Shown here: positions 51,323 through 59,972 of the stretch, piece by piece
How positions within the stretch are numbered: position 1 is the first letter of the stretch
Layout of the letters: every line of letters begins with the position of its first letter
Assembly: GCF_013410455.1 (NCBI RefSeq)
Contig: NZ_JACCFW010000001.1
Location: 1,318,929-1,382,928 of the forward strand
DNA from: Allobranchiibius huperziae
GTDB taxonomy: Bacteria; Actinomycetota; Actinomycetes; Actinomycetales; Dermatophilaceae
Length of the DNA stretch: 64,000 nucleotides
Reading direction: 5' to 3'
The notes under the pieces: generated by a model
What the model was told of the DNA's origin: nothing
Databases searched by the model: none
The model's input: the letters and a program-made list of their open reading frames with translations, nothing else
Position numbers and translations under genes: made by a program

Positions 51323-51760
51323 TCAGCTGGAGCGCGCGTTGAAGCGCCTCAGCAGGTCGGCGAACTGGGTCACCTCGGCGTCCGTCCAGTCACTCACACG
51401 GTCCCGGATCGCCTCGATCCGCACCGTGTCCGACTGCTGCAGGATGTGGCGGCCCTCGGGGGTGAGCCTCAGCCACTGCGCGCGGCGTTCACCGGGAGCG
51501 GCCTCCCGCTCGATGAGTCCGCGCTGCTCGAGGACGGCGATCTGCCGGCTCGCCGTGGACTTGTCGATCTGCAGATCGGCCGCCACGTCGACAGCGGTCG
51601 GGTGTGGTCGTGCGGTGACCGCGGACATCAACGTTGCCTCCGCGAATGTGATTTCCGGCACGTTGGTGCTCCACTCGCGCCGCAATCTCCTTGCGAAAAA
51701 ACGTAGTTCGACGAGCACGACCCGTAATGGCTCGTCGCGCGATTTGCTCTCCGTCTTCAT
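51323..51760 (-). CDS. MarR family regulator, probably leaderless
   Basis: A 145-residue MarR protein. The wHTH lies at about 55-115 (TAVDVAADLQIDKSTASRQI is the recognition part, GERRAQWLRLTPEG the wing). The promoter -10 TATAGT ends at 51767, so the transcript should begin near 51760, exactly at this ATG. A second ATG at 51766 abuts the -10 and is less likely. It is divergent from a membrane protein gene with an inverted repeat between them, the normal layout of a MarR repressor with its target. Confidence 0.85.
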   Translation of the reverse strand: MKTESKSRDEPLRVVLVELRFFARRLRREWSTNVPEITFAEATLMSAVTARPHPTAVDVAADLQIDKSTASRQIAVLEQRGLIEREAAPGERRAQWLRLTPEGRHILQQSDTVRIEAIRDRVSDWTDAEVTQFADLLRRFNARSS

Positions 51761-51766
51761 AGGCAT

Positions 51767-51798
51767 ACTATAGATACAGAAGTTGCATCTACCAACTT
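51767..51798 (-). promoter_or_regulatory. marR promoter with overlapping operator
   Basis: On the minus strand, -35 TTGGTA (51795-51790) and -10 TATAGT (51772-51767) are separated by 17 nt. The inverted repeat AAGTTG-N7-CAACTT (51780-51798) covers the -35. It fits autorepression and control of the divergent gene at 51828. Confidence 0.7.
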
Positions 51799-51827
51799 CA
51801 GACTCGGACGGTAGTAGGAGGAGAACG

Positions 51828-52895
51828 GTGAAGGTGAGCGGACCGCAGCAGGTGGTGCCGATGAAGACGGTGCTGTCCCATGTGCTGGTGCCGATCGTGA
51901 TGGGCCTGGTGATGGCAGCGGCGTACCTCGGCGGCTTCCACAAGCCGGCACCTCACAACGTGCCGCTGGCCGTCGTGGGGACGACGCAGCAGGCGCAGCC
52001 GATCGCCGACGCGCTGCAGCATGCTGTCGGTGACGCGGCGACGGTGCGGGTCGTGCCGAACACGGCCGAAGCCACCCGCGAGATCCAGCAGCTCGACCTC
52101 TCCGGCGCGTACGTGCCCGGAGCTCACCAGGCAGTCCTCCTGACCGGGTCGGCCGCCTCAGACAGCACGAAGACCGTGGTGACACAGGTCTTCTCGCCGG
52201 TCGCTCTCAAACAGGGTGTGCCGCTGTCGGTCAAGGACGTGGCACCCGTGACCGCGGGCGACCCGATTGGTCAGAACGGCTTCTTCTTCCTCGTCGCGCT
52301 CACCGTCGGCGCCTACGCGACCTCGATCGCCATCGGTGCGGCAGCCGCCTCCCGGCGCTTCCGGGACCGCGTCGGCCTTGCCGCCGGTGCTGCCGTGGTG
52401 CTCTCGACGGCCGAGCTCGCCGTCGCCCACTTCGGCTACGACATGTTCGGCGGTCACGTCCCGGCCGTCTGGGGTCTGTCGATCCTCTACACGGCGGCCG
52501 TGATGTTCGTCGGCGTCGGACTGCACCCGCTGGTCGGACGGTTCAGCACGCTGCTCTACTCCGCCGTCTTCGTCGCACTGAACTTCACGAGCTCCGGGGG
52601 AGTCTTCTCACCCGTCCTGCAGCCGGCGTTCTTCGGCTGGCTGCACCACTTCTGGATCGGTGCCGGGTTCGTGGAGACGCTGCGCCGGATGTTCTACTTC
52701 CCGGCCGTCGGCCTCGGCGGACCGCTGGCGATCCTGTTCGGATGGCTCGTGCTCGGCATCGCCTGCCTGGGCCTCGGGTACGCCGTGGAGCAGCGCCGTG
52801 CGCGTCGTACGGCGACCGGCACGCACGTCGACCGCTCCACCGGTCGGCTGGACTCCGCCACCGAGGAGGAGCTGGAAGAGGACGTCGCCGTCTGA
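51828..52895 (+). CDS. DUF3533/Pip-like ABC-2-type membrane protein
   Basis: A 355-residue membrane protein. One N-terminal helix (about 18-38) is followed by an extracytoplasmic domain to about 155, then five or six helices (about 155-330) and an acidic tail (ATEEELEEDVAV). The topology matches YhgE/Pip or DUF3533 proteins, which are linked to export. AGGAGG lies 5-6 nt before the GTG at 51828. It is divergent from the MarR gene and so probably repressed by it. The substrate is unknown; an efflux role is a reasonable guess. Confidence 0.75.
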   Translation: MKVSGPQQVVPMKTVLSHVLVPIVMGLVMAAAYLGGFHKPAPHNVPLAVVGTTQQAQPIADALQHAVGDAATVRVVPNTAEATREIQQLDLSGAYVPGAHQAVLLTGSAASDSTKTVVTQVFSPVALKQGVPLSVKDVAPVTAGDPIGQNGFFFLVALTVGAYATSIAIGAAAASRRFRDRVGLAAGAAVVLSTAELAVAHFGYDMFGGHVPAVWGLSILYTAAVMFVGVGLHPLVGRFSTLLYSAVFVALNFTSSGGVFSPVLQPAFFGWLHHFWIGAGFVETLRRMFYFPAVGLGGPLAILFGWLVLGIACLGLGYAVEQRRARRTATGTHVDRSTGRLDSATEEELEEDVAV

Positions 52896-52916
52896 GCTTC
52901 GACCCCCACCATCCCC

Positions 52917-52950
52917 GATCCCGACGTGCCGATCCCGGCGCGTCGGGATC
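52917..52950. terminator. Terminator hairpin between convergent genes
   Basis: GATCCCGACG (52917-52926) pairs with CGTCGGGATC (52941-52950) over a 14-nt loop. The right arm overlaps the last bases of the VanY-type gene. It probably serves both convergent transcripts. Confidence 0.65.
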
Positions 52951-53842
52951 AGTACGTCGGGGCGGCCGGCAGTCCGAACAGGTCCTCCTCGGTCACGATC
53001 TGGCGTGCGTGCACGTAGGCGGTCAGGGAAGTGCCGAGGTATCGCACGTGCCACGGCTCGGACTGCCATCCGGTGATTGCGGTCTTCCCCACCGCGTTGC
53101 TGAGGATGAAGCCGTACCGCCACGCGTTGGCCGCGATCCACCGACCCGTGGCGGTAGTCGTGGTGCATGACGCATTCGTGCACGGGGCATTGGTGAGGTC
53201 GGCGGCCAGGCCCAGCTGGTGCTCGCTGAACCCCGGGCGCGCAACGAGGTTGTCGGCCACCTTCTGCCCGTACTGCTTCACGTCCTGGTCGTAGAGCGCG
53301 CTCTGCGATGCGTAGGAGCGGTACCCGCTGTTGACGCCCGTGGTCAGCCCCGCGGCCGCGGCGCCGGCGATGAGCTGCCTCACGGCGGTCGCCGCGCTGG
53401 CGGTGAGCTGGCGCGAGCCGACGGTCTGCAGCCCTGACGGCGCGTAGGTCGACGGCAACGCGTTGCGCTTGTTGGTCATTCGCCACAGCGCGCCCGCCAA
53501 GGACGTGGCCGACGTACTCGCCTCGACGGTCGACGTGGCGTAGCCCGGCGCGGTGACGACGTACGAGTTGCGCGACCCGCTCGGCTGCCAGAGGACGAGC
53601 AGGGCGTGGCCGGTCACCGAGGTGCTGGATCCGATCAGCGAGCCGCCCGCGTGCCGCACCGTCACGACCGTGCCGGACGGCACGCTCACCCAGAGAGCGG
53701 TCTTGGTCGGCAGGAGCGCGTAGGGGGCCACCGACATCGACGGGAGGGTGCTCGCGGCTCGGGCGCTCGGTGCCGACACGGCCAGGGTGGCGAGGACGGC
53801 GATGAGCGCCGCGAGGAGGGATGTGGTGAGTCGACGCTTCAC
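52949..53842 (-). CDS. VanY/LdcB-type D-Ala-D-Ala carboxypeptidase (M15B), secreted
   Basis: A 297-residue exported peptidase. The signal peptide spans about 1-29 (ends ARA). An N-terminal beta-rich region of about 90 residues is followed by the M15B domain with zinc and catalytic motifs NSGYRSYASQ, then SEHQLGLAADL (SxHxxGxAxD) and EPWHVRYLG (ExWH). It trims peptidoglycan stem peptides. No vanRS-type or vanHAX genes are near, so a housekeeping wall role is likelier than glycopeptide resistance. Confidence 0.9.
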   Translation of the reverse strand: MKRRLTTSLLAALIAVLATLAVSAPSARAASTLPSMSVAPYALLPTKTALWVSVPSGTVVTVRHAGGSLIGSSTSVTGHALLVLWQPSGSRNSYVVTAPGYATSTVEASTSATSLAGALWRMTNKRNALPSTYAPSGLQTVGSRQLTASAATAVRQLIAGAAAAGLTTGVNSGYRSYASQSALYDQDVKQYGQKVADNLVARPGFSEHQLGLAADLTNAPCTNASCTTTTATGRWIAANAWRYGFILSNAVGKTAITGWQSEPWHVRYLGTSLTAYVHARQIVTEEDLFGLPAAPTY

Positions 53843-54151
53843 GACTGCTGGACCTTTCGTGCGACCCGGTCAGGATGATGACCGGACATCAGGCCTCGGC
53901 AGGAGGCCGTCACCAACGACACGGTAGACCGACCGGACGTCTCCGCGTCATTACGGCACCGATCGACTCGGCGGGTCTAGCCCCGCGCTCGCAGCGGGTG
54001 CTCACCACGAGCGGACCGGTCTGTGCCCCCGGGCCCGGAACGCCACCGGCCGGCCGCGCCGTTCGCAGCTTTCGCTCAGGGGTGACTTCTAACGTCCGAA
54101 GCACCTACGCAAAGCGGATCGAACAAGTCCTGGCCGAACAGGGAGCTGATC
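53843..54151. other. Intergenic region, divergent promoters
   Basis: Holds the upstream regions of the peptidase gene (minus) and the lipoprotein gene (plus). GGGAGCTGA before 54152 is a possible ribosome site. No RNA gene or clear hairpin is seen. Confidence 0.45.
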
Positions 54152-54775
54152 ATGCCTCTTTCTCGCGTCGTCGCCGTACCGGCCCTCCTCAGCCTCGCCC
54201 TGGTCGCCGGCTGCAACAACTCGAGCTCCGGGTCGTCGTCGTCCGGGGGAGCAGCCGACTCCTCCACCAGCTCCTCGGCCGCGTCGAGCACGAGCTCCAG
54301 CGGCTCGAGCACCGCCGCCAGTTCAGCGGCGAGCCCCACGAATGCGGCCGCGAGCTGTCCGAGTTCCAACACACGCTCGTTCGCCAAGACCCGCTTCGTC
54401 ACCGATATCGGCCTGACCGTCGGCACGTTCCACCGCTGGATCTGGAAGCCGTACAAGGCTGGGACGTTCCACAAGGGCTCCCATGGCCGGATCCGGGCGG
54501 TCGTCAAGGGCGCCGCGGTGGCCGGGCTGGACCTGCATCTGATGAACAACGCCAAGAAGAACGTCGAGGCCAACCCGACCCTGTGCAAGGACCTGGCCGC
54601 GCCGATCCAAAGCGCGGTCACCAGTCTCACCAACCTCGAAGGCAAGATCACCAGCGGTGACTACGGATCGCTGACCACCCTGGAGAGCACGCTCTCGGGC
54701 ATCCTGAGCACCGGCAACAAGCATGGCCTCGGCATCACCGAGTCCACCGACGAGAGCAAGGCCTCGCAGGGCTGA
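54152..54775 (+). CDS. Ser-rich lipoprotein of unknown function
   Basis: A 207-residue predicted lipoprotein. The signal peptide ends in the lipobox LVAGC (Cys21). A linker of about 45 residues is mostly Ser, Thr, Ala and Gly. The C-terminal domain (about 68-195) has two Cys, KTRFVTDIGLTVGTFHRWIW, a Lys/His-rich loop and two helical stretches (IQSAVTSLTNLEGKI). I do not recognise the family. It is anchored outside the membrane. Confidence 0.8.
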   Translation: MPLSRVVAVPALLSLALVAGCNNSSSGSSSSGGAADSSTSSSAASSTSSSGSSTAASSAASPTNAAASCPSSNTRSFAKTRFVTDIGLTVGTFHRWIWKPYKAGTFHKGSHGRIRAVVKGAAVAGLDLHLMNNAKKNVEANPTLCKDLAAPIQSAVTSLTNLEGKITSGDYGSLTTLESTLSGILSTGNKHGLGITESTDESKASQG

Positions 54776-54799
54776 GAGCCCGCGCGAACCGCCGAGCAG

Positions 54800-54818
54800 C
54801 AGCCCGGAACCTGGGCTG
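54800..54818 (+). terminator. Short hairpin after lipoprotein gene
   Basis: CAGCCC (54800-54805) pairs with GGGCTG (54813-54818) over a 7-nt loop, 24 nt after the stop. A weak candidate terminator. Confidence 0.4.
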
Positions 54819-55051
54819 GTCTGCCACCACATCGACGACTCGGTCGCGGCGTGCGTCACGGCGGACAAGCCGGCGTCGATAACTCTTCCTCGCGATTTCA
54901 GGCGCGATCGACCTGCCCATTTCCCACGCTTCGGCCGCAGTCTGCGGGAGACTCGCCTCGTCATGCCCACTGCTCGATGACGACGCCCGACTGCCCTCAG
55001 GGGCAGCCCGAGGCGGGGCGGCCGTCCGTGTACCTGAACAGGAGCACACCG

Positions 55052-55873
55052 ATGAAGCGTGTGATCGCAACGATCGCGGCCGGGCTCGGCGCCGCGGGGA
55101 CCGTGCTCGGTGCGGCGACCGCACCGGCGTCCGCCGCGTCCTCCGTGCCTTCCGCACGCGCCACGACGCCGACGGCGACCACCTCCCCGGGCGTACCCAC
55201 CGTCGGAACGCTCTTCACGGACGGATTCCCCGGACGGCACAGCTGCACGGCGAGCGTCATCGCCAGCCCGACCCATGACCTGCTGCTGACGGCCGGCCAC
55301 TGCGTATCGGGCACCGCGGCCGGGTGGCTGTTCGTGCCCGCCTACGACGGGACGTCCGCGCTCCGGCCGGCGCCGTACGGCGTGTGGAAGGTCGAGCGCG
55401 CCTACGTCGCACCGCGCTGGAAGAGCGTGCACGACACGCAGTACGACTACGCGATCCTGCAGGTCGCGGGGCAGCGCCATGGCTGGCGAACTGTGCAGGT
55501 GCAGGACCTCACCGGCGGCAACGTGCTCTCCACGGCTCCGCAACCCGGGACCGAGATCACCGATGTGGCCTACAACGGCGGTGCCAGCCGACCCGTCAGC
55601 TGCACCGTGCCGACCTATCTCACCGACGGCTATCCCGCTTTCAACTGTGACGGCTACGTCGGCGGCAGCAGTGGCAGCCCGTGGTTGTCCGCCATCCCCG
55701 GCTCACAGCTCAAGGCGGTCCGCGGCGTCATCGGCGGCCTGCACCAGGGTGGCTGCTACTCCTACACGTCCTACAGCTCGTCCTTCACGTCCGAGGTGTT
55801 CGCCGTGTACAACCGCGCCGTGTCCGGCTCGGCGCCCGACACGGTGACGCCAGCCGGCAGCGACGGCTGCTGA
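55052..55873 (+). CDS. Secreted trypsin-like serine protease
   Basis: A 273-residue exported S1-type protease. The signal peptide spans about 1-29 (ends ASA), followed by a Thr/Ser/Pro stretch. The catalytic triad is His in LLTAGHCV, Asp in QYDYAILQV and Ser in YVGGSSGSPWL. Cys pairs support disulphides (SCTASV with GHC; SCTVPTY with FNC). AACAGGAG precedes the ATG at 55052. It ends with a Cys (SDGC). Substrate unknown. Confidence 0.9.
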   Translation: MKRVIATIAAGLGAAGTVLGAATAPASAASSVPSARATTPTATTSPGVPTVGTLFTDGFPGRHSCTASVIASPTHDLLLTAGHCVSGTAAGWLFVPAYDGTSALRPAPYGVWKVERAYVAPRWKSVHDTQYDYAILQVAGQRHGWRTVQVQDLTGGNVLSTAPQPGTEITDVAYNGGASRPVSCTVPTYLTDGYPAFNCDGYVGGSSGSPWLSAIPGSQLKAVRGVIGGLHQGGCYSYTSYSSSFTSEVFAVYNRAVSGSAPDTVTPAGSDGC

Positions 55874-55881
55874 CAGCCCGA

Positions 55882-55907
55882 CGCGCAGGTGGGAACGCTT
55901 CTGCGCG
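55882..55907. terminator. Hairpin between protease gene and tRNA-Met
   Basis: CGCGCAG (55882-55888) pairs with CTGCGCG (55901-55907) over 12 nt. It may end the protease mRNA and the convergent tRNA transcript. Confidence 0.5.
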
Positions 55908-55917
55908 CGCATCCGAG

Positions 55918-55991
55918 TGGGGCGGCTGGGGCTTGAACCCAGGACCGACGGATTATGAGTCCGCTGCTCTGACCAGCTGAGCTACCGCCCC
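55918..55991 (-). tRNA. tRNA-Met (CAT anticodon, elongator type)
   Basis: 74 nt fold into a cloverleaf by eye. The acceptor GGGGCGG pairs fully with CCGCCCC, the discriminator is A, the D-arm is GCTC...GAGC, the anticodon stem-loop holds CTCATAA with anticodon CAT, and the T-arm is CTGGG-TTCAAGC-CCCAG. CCA is not encoded. CAT could also be Ile2, but the GGACTCATAATCC arm is the usual actinobacterial elongator Met. Confidence 0.92.
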
Positions 55992-56297
55992 CAGCGCACG
56001 CACCCTACCCGGCGAGGCACCGAACGCGGTCGCGGTGCTCAGGGTGCGCACGGCGGGCGTACAGGGGGTCGGGAGTGAGCCCTGTCACCCTCGCTCCTGC
56101 GTAGTCCCGCGGCATCGCGCACGAAGCGTTCGCGAACCGCCGCCAACCTGAGAGCCACGGAAAGGTTCGATGGTTATCGTGCCCAGGGCTCACGCCACTG
56201 CTCATCGACCTCTGCCAGGAAGCACCGCATTCATGATCTCCCGCCCGCGCCTACGCGGACATCTCGTTGACCCACTGCCGACGGCGGTGGGTCGCCG
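55992..56297. other. Intergenic region between tRNA-Met and LCP gene
   Basis: About 300 bases with the tRNA promoter (minus) and the LCP promoter (plus). No further RNA gene or ORF with support is seen. Confidence 0.45.
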
Positions 56298-57773
56298 ATG
56301 AGTGACGACGGACGCAAGGGACCGGACGCCCAGGGGCCGGGCGCGCGGCTGCCCCGCCCCCGCCCCCGCGGCGAGTCGGCGGGCGGGCCGAGCGGTGCAC
56401 CGCGAGACGGTGCACCGCGAGAGGGCCGGCCCGCCGGCGCCACCGGCAATCGGTCCGCGGCGGCTGAGCGGGCCGCGCTGCGGCGTACCCATCTGAGGCG
56501 GCGCATCCTGCTCGGTCTGGCCGCGGTCATGGTCGTCATCGTCGCGGCCGGCGCGCTGGTCGTACATCACCTGAACGGCAACATCCGCACGGTCGCGATC
56601 CCCAAGGGCCTGGTGGGCACCGAGACGACAGACGCCAAGGGCCGCGCCCCGATCAACGTCCTCGTCATGGGGTCGGACACCAGAGGCAGCTCGGCCGACT
56701 GCGCTATCGGTGGGGGATGTCAGGCATCGACGAGCACGGCGTCGGGCAAGAGCGCCACGTCGCTGGCAGCGAACGCCGACGTCGAGATGCTCGTGCACAT
56801 CTCCGCCGACCGCAGCAACGCCACCATCATGAGCATCCCGCGGGACACCGTGGTCGACATCCCCGAGTGCACGGACCCAGCGACCGGGCAGCCCGTCGCC
56901 GCACACCAGGAGCGCATCAACAGCTCCCTGCAGTACGGCCCGAGCTGCACGCTGCAGACGGTGCACAACCTGACGGGGGTGCCGATCGACCACTTCGCGG
57001 TCATCGACTTCTCCGGCGTCGTCACGATGTCGGACGCGGTCGGCGGAGTGAACGTGTGCGTCAACCACGACGTCTACGACACCTACTCCCACCTGAAGCT
57101 CAAGAAGGGTTCGCACACCCTCAAGGGCAAGTCGGCCCTGGAGTTCCTGCGGACGCGGCACGGTTTCGGTGACGGTAGCGACATCGGTCGCACCGTGGCC
57201 CAGCATCTCTTCCTGTCCGCGATGCTGCGTCAGATGGAGAGCGCGTCGACGCTGGCGAACCCGGTCCGTCTCTACGATCTCGCGAACGCGGCGACCAAGG
57301 CAGTCACGGTCGACAACGGTCTGGGCGACATCGGCAAGCTCACGGGGCTGGCCAAGGAGCTGAACAAGATCCCCAGTAAGCGCATCACGTTCACCACCAT
57401 GCCGAACATCCCCGACCCGCAGAACCAGGCCGAGGTCGTGCCGGCGAGCAACGCGGCCGCACTCTTCGCCAAGATCAAGTCGGACACCTCGCTCACCGCC
57501 TCGCCGGAGAAGACCCCGACGGGTGGCAGCTCATCGACCTCGGGATCCTCATCGAGCGTGACCCCGTCGCCGAGCGGCGGCACGACGCCGGGGGAGGGCA
57601 CGACGCCCACCACGGGCGCCACCAGCAGCGGCACCGACTACGCCACCACCGTCGACAAGGCGGTGGGCTGCGCCCAGGTCGCCCAGGTGGCGACCGTGCA
57701 GATCAACGGCATCGCGATGACCCCCATCCAGGCGTACGCCGCGTCACCGAACGTGCCCGATTCGGCGCCGTGA
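56298..57773 (+). CDS. LytR-CpsA-Psr family protein
   Basis: A 491-residue wall-polymer ligase. The cytoplasmic N-terminus is Arg/Pro/Gly-rich (1-68), TM at about 69-91, the LCP domain at about 115-320 with NVLVMGSDTRG, MSIPRDTVVDIP and the Arg-rich catalytic segment FLRTRHGFGDGSDIGR, then a C-terminal region with a Ser/Gly/Thr-rich linker (about 415-455). LCP proteins attach teichoic acids or arabinogalactan to peptidoglycan. The family is multicopy and essential as a group. The ATG at 56298 has weak ribosome-site support. Confidence 0.92.
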   Translation: MSDDGRKGPDAQGPGARLPRPRPRGESAGGPSGAPRDGAPREGRPAGATGNRSAAAERAALRRTHLRRRILLGLAAVMVVIVAAGALVVHHLNGNIRTVAIPKGLVGTETTDAKGRAPINVLVMGSDTRGSSADCAIGGGCQASTSTASGKSATSLAANADVEMLVHISADRSNATIMSIPRDTVVDIPECTDPATGQPVAAHQERINSSLQYGPSCTLQTVHNLTGVPIDHFAVIDFSGVVTMSDAVGGVNVCVNHDVYDTYSHLKLKKGSHTLKGKSALEFLRTRHGFGDGSDIGRTVAQHLFLSAMLRQMESASTLANPVRLYDLANAATKAVTVDNGLGDIGKLTGLAKELNKIPSKRITFTTMPNIPDPQNQAEVVPASNAAALFAKIKSDTSLTASPEKTPTGGSSSTSGSSSSVTPSPSGGTTPGEGTTPTTGATSSGTDYATTVDKAVGCAQVAQVATVQINGIAMTPIQAYAASPNVPDSAP

Positions 57774-57927
57774 CCGCTCGGAGAACGATCGGACGTTAAA
57801 CCTGGTGCTCATGTGACGAATGGGGCACAATGAGCGGCAATTGAATCTGCAGTACGCCACGCATGCCGTCGGCTCGTTTCACCGTAGGTCGTTGGGGAAG
57901 ACGTCCCTCATGGTGAAGGAGGCTCGG

Positions 57928-58443
57928 ATGTCCGTGGCAGGTAGTCGCGCCGTCGCGCGCGGGGTCGTGTTCATCCACTCGGCCCCCACCGCGTTGTGCC
58001 CGCACATCGCCTGGGCGCTGGAGAGCGTGCTGGGCCAGTCCGTCGCGCTCGAATGGACCGCGCAGCCGGTCGCGTCCGGCATGGTGCGCACCGAGCTGTC
58101 CTGGATGGCCGATCCGGGCACCGGCGCCCGGCTGGCCAGCACGCTGCGGGGCTGGGACCACGTGCGATACGAGGTCACCGAGGAAGCCAGCCCCGGAGTC
58201 GACGGCTCACGCTGGGCGCACACCCCGAATCTCGGGATCCACCACACCTGGACCTCGACGTCGGGGGACGCGGTCATCCACGAGGACCGGCTCCGGTCGG
58301 CCCTCGCGGAGTGCGGGGGAGACCCTGAGGTGTTCCGTGCCGAGATGGCCGAGCTGCTCGGGACCGCGTGGGACAAGGAGCTGGAGCCCTTCCGGTACGC
58401 CGGAGACGGCGCCACGGTGCGCTGGCTGCACCGGGTGTCCTGA
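57928..58443 (+). CDS. DUF3145 protein
   Basis: A 171-residue cytosolic protein of the actinobacterial DUF3145 family: ARGVVFIHSAPTALCPHIAW at the start, TELSWMADPGTGARLASTLR, and the C-terminal RWLHRVS. AAGGAGG lies 5-6 nt before the ATG at 57928. The family is nearly universal in actinobacteria and commonly lies next to fatty-acid synthesis genes, as here, but has no known function. It is convergent with accD. Confidence 0.88.
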   Translation: MSVAGSRAVARGVVFIHSAPTALCPHIAWALESVLGQSVALEWTAQPVASGMVRTELSWMADPGTGARLASTLRGWDHVRYEVTEEASPGVDGSRWAHTPNLGIHHTWTSTSGDAVIHEDRLRSALAECGGDPEVFRAEMAELLGTAWDKELEPFRYAGDGATVRWLHRVS

Positions 58444-58461
58444 CCTGGCGCCACCTGCTCA

Positions 58462-58532
58462 TCGAGGGGTAGCGAAACGGTCGAGGGGTGGCGATATATC
58501 GCCACCCCTCGACCGTTTTCCGTACCCCTCGA
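58462..58532. terminator. 71-nt nested palindrome, bidirectional terminator
   Basis: The inner 44 nt (58475-58518) form a perfect palindrome with 22-nt arms. Outer arms TCGAGGGGTA (58462-58471) and TACCCCTCGA (58523-58532) also pair. Each strand has A-runs before and T-runs after the inner stem (AAAC...GTTTT), as for a factor-independent terminator in both directions between convergent genes. The unit TCGAGGGGT occurs twice per strand. Confidence 0.85.
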
Positions 58533-58547
58533 CGGAGGGGCGCGGGA

Positions 58548-59972
58548 TCAGAGCGGGATGTTGCCGTGCTCCCCGCGTCGCTGCGGGGCTGCCGCGATGG
58601 CGGTGGCGAGAGCAGTGCGGGTGTTGGTCGGCTCGATGACCTCATCGACCACGCCGATCTCGACCGCGCGCGGCAGACCGCCCGCGAGGACCGCGTGCTC
58701 CTCGGCCAGCTCGTTCTCGACCGTCACGCGCTCGGCCGGGTCGACCTCCGCGAGGCGGCGCCGGTGCAGGATCCGCACGGCGGCGACGTGGCCCATGACC
58801 GCGACCTCCGCCGTCGGCCAGGCGAAGACCCGGGTCGCACCGAGCGAGCGGGAGTTCATCGCGATGTACGCGCCGCCGTACGTCTTGCGGGTCACCAGCG
58901 TCACCCGGGGCACCACGGCCTCGGCGAACGCGTGCAGCAGCTTGGCGCCGCGTCGTACGACGCCGTCCCACTCCTGGCTGACACCGGGCAGGTAGCCCGG
59001 CACGTCCACGAGCACCACGAGGGGGATGCCGAACGCGTCGCACATCCGCACGAAGCGGCTGGCCTTCTCCGCGGACGTCGCGTCGAGGCAGCCGCCGAGG
59101 CGCAGCGGGTTGTTGGCGATCACGCCGACGGTGCGGCCGCCGAGGCGACCGAGGGTGGTCACGATGGACGGGGCCCAGCGCGGGTGCAGCTCGACGCAGT
59201 CCTCGACGTCGTCGACCACGTCCGCGATGAGCGGGTGCACGTCGTACGCGCGCTTGGCCGACTCCGGGAAGGTCGCGGCGAGGTCGCGGTCCTGCACCGA
59301 CGGCACATCCATCCTGCCCTGGTCGGACAGCAGGCTGACCATCTGCCGGCCGCGGTCGTAGGCCTCCTCGGTGGTCTCGGTGGCCACGTGCACCACGCCC
59401 GAACGGCGGCCGTGCGGTTCGGCGCCGCCGAGCCGGGCGGCGGTGACGTTCTCACCGGTCACCGAACGCACGACGTCCGGCCCGGTCACGAAGATCAGCC
59501 CGTCCGGGCCGAGGATGACGATGTCGGTGAGCGCCGGGCCGTACGCCGCGCCGCCGGCCGCGGCGCCCAGCACCACGGAGATCTGCGGGATCTTGCCCGA
59601 TGCGCGGGTCATGATCGCGAACATCTCGCCCATGCCGTTGAGGGAGACCACACCGTCGGCCAGCCGCGCACCGCCTGAGTGCCATAGGCCCACGATCGGC
59701 GAATCATCAGCCAGCGCACGCTCGTACGCCGCGACGATCACGCCGCAGCCCTCGGCGCCGAGCGCTCCGCCCTGGATGCGCGGGTCCGCGGCGAAGACCA
59801 CGGTCGGGACGCCGCGCACCGTGCCGGTGGCAGCGAGCATGCCGCTGCGGTCCTGTGGCGAGATGAGCTGGAGCGAGCCGTCGTCCAAGAAGGTCGTGAG
59901 CCGGGTCAGTGGGTCGCGCGGGTCCGCTTCCTCGACGGGGGCCGGAGCGGGTGCGTGGTCGGTGGACGTCAT
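58548..59972 (-). CDS. accD: Acyl-CoA carboxylase carboxyltransferase (beta) subunit
   Basis: A 474-residue carboxyltransferase of the acetyl/propionyl-CoA class. The N-terminal acyl-CoA half shows GLWHSGGARLADGV and LGAAAGGAAYGPAL; the C-terminal half shows LVVLVDVPGYLPGVSQEWDG and VTRKTYGGAYIAMNS. Together with a biotinylated alpha chain encoded elsewhere it makes malonyl-CoA for FabD. It overlaps the fabF stop by 1 nt (TGATG). Last gene of the fatty acid operon. Confidence 0.93.
   Translation of the reverse strand: MTSTDHAPAPAPVEEADPRDPLTRLTTFLDDGSLQLISPQDRSGMLAATGTVRGVPTVVFAADPRIQGGALGAEGCGVIVAAYERALADDSPIVGLWHSGGARLADGVVSLNGMGEMFAIMTRASGKIPQISVVLGAAAGGAAYGPALTDIVILGPDGLIFVTGPDVVRSVTGENVTAARLGGAEPHGRRSGVVHVATETTEEAYDRGRQMVSLLSDQGRMDVPSVQDRDLAATFPESAKRAYDVHPLIADVVDDVEDCVELHPRWAPSIVTTLGRLGGRTVGVIANNPLRLGGCLDATSAEKASRFVRMCDAFGIPLVVLVDVPGYLPGVSQEWDGVVRRGAKLLHAFAEAVVPRVTLVTRKTYGGAYIAMNSRSLGATRVFAWPTAEVAVMGHVAAVRILHRRRLAEVDPAERVTVENELAEEHAVLAGGLPRAVEIGVVDEVIEPTNTRTALATAIAAAPQRRGEHGNIPL

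Noticed and set aside
52949-53842. Vancomycin resistance locus based on the VanY-type gene
   Set aside because: No vanH, vanA-type ligase, vanX or vanRS nearby; the vanA and vanB named here are vanillate demethylase genes.
55918-55991. tRNA-Ile2 (CAT) instead of tRNA-Met
   Set aside because: The anticodon arm and body match the elongator Met type of actinobacteria, though only modification data would be final.
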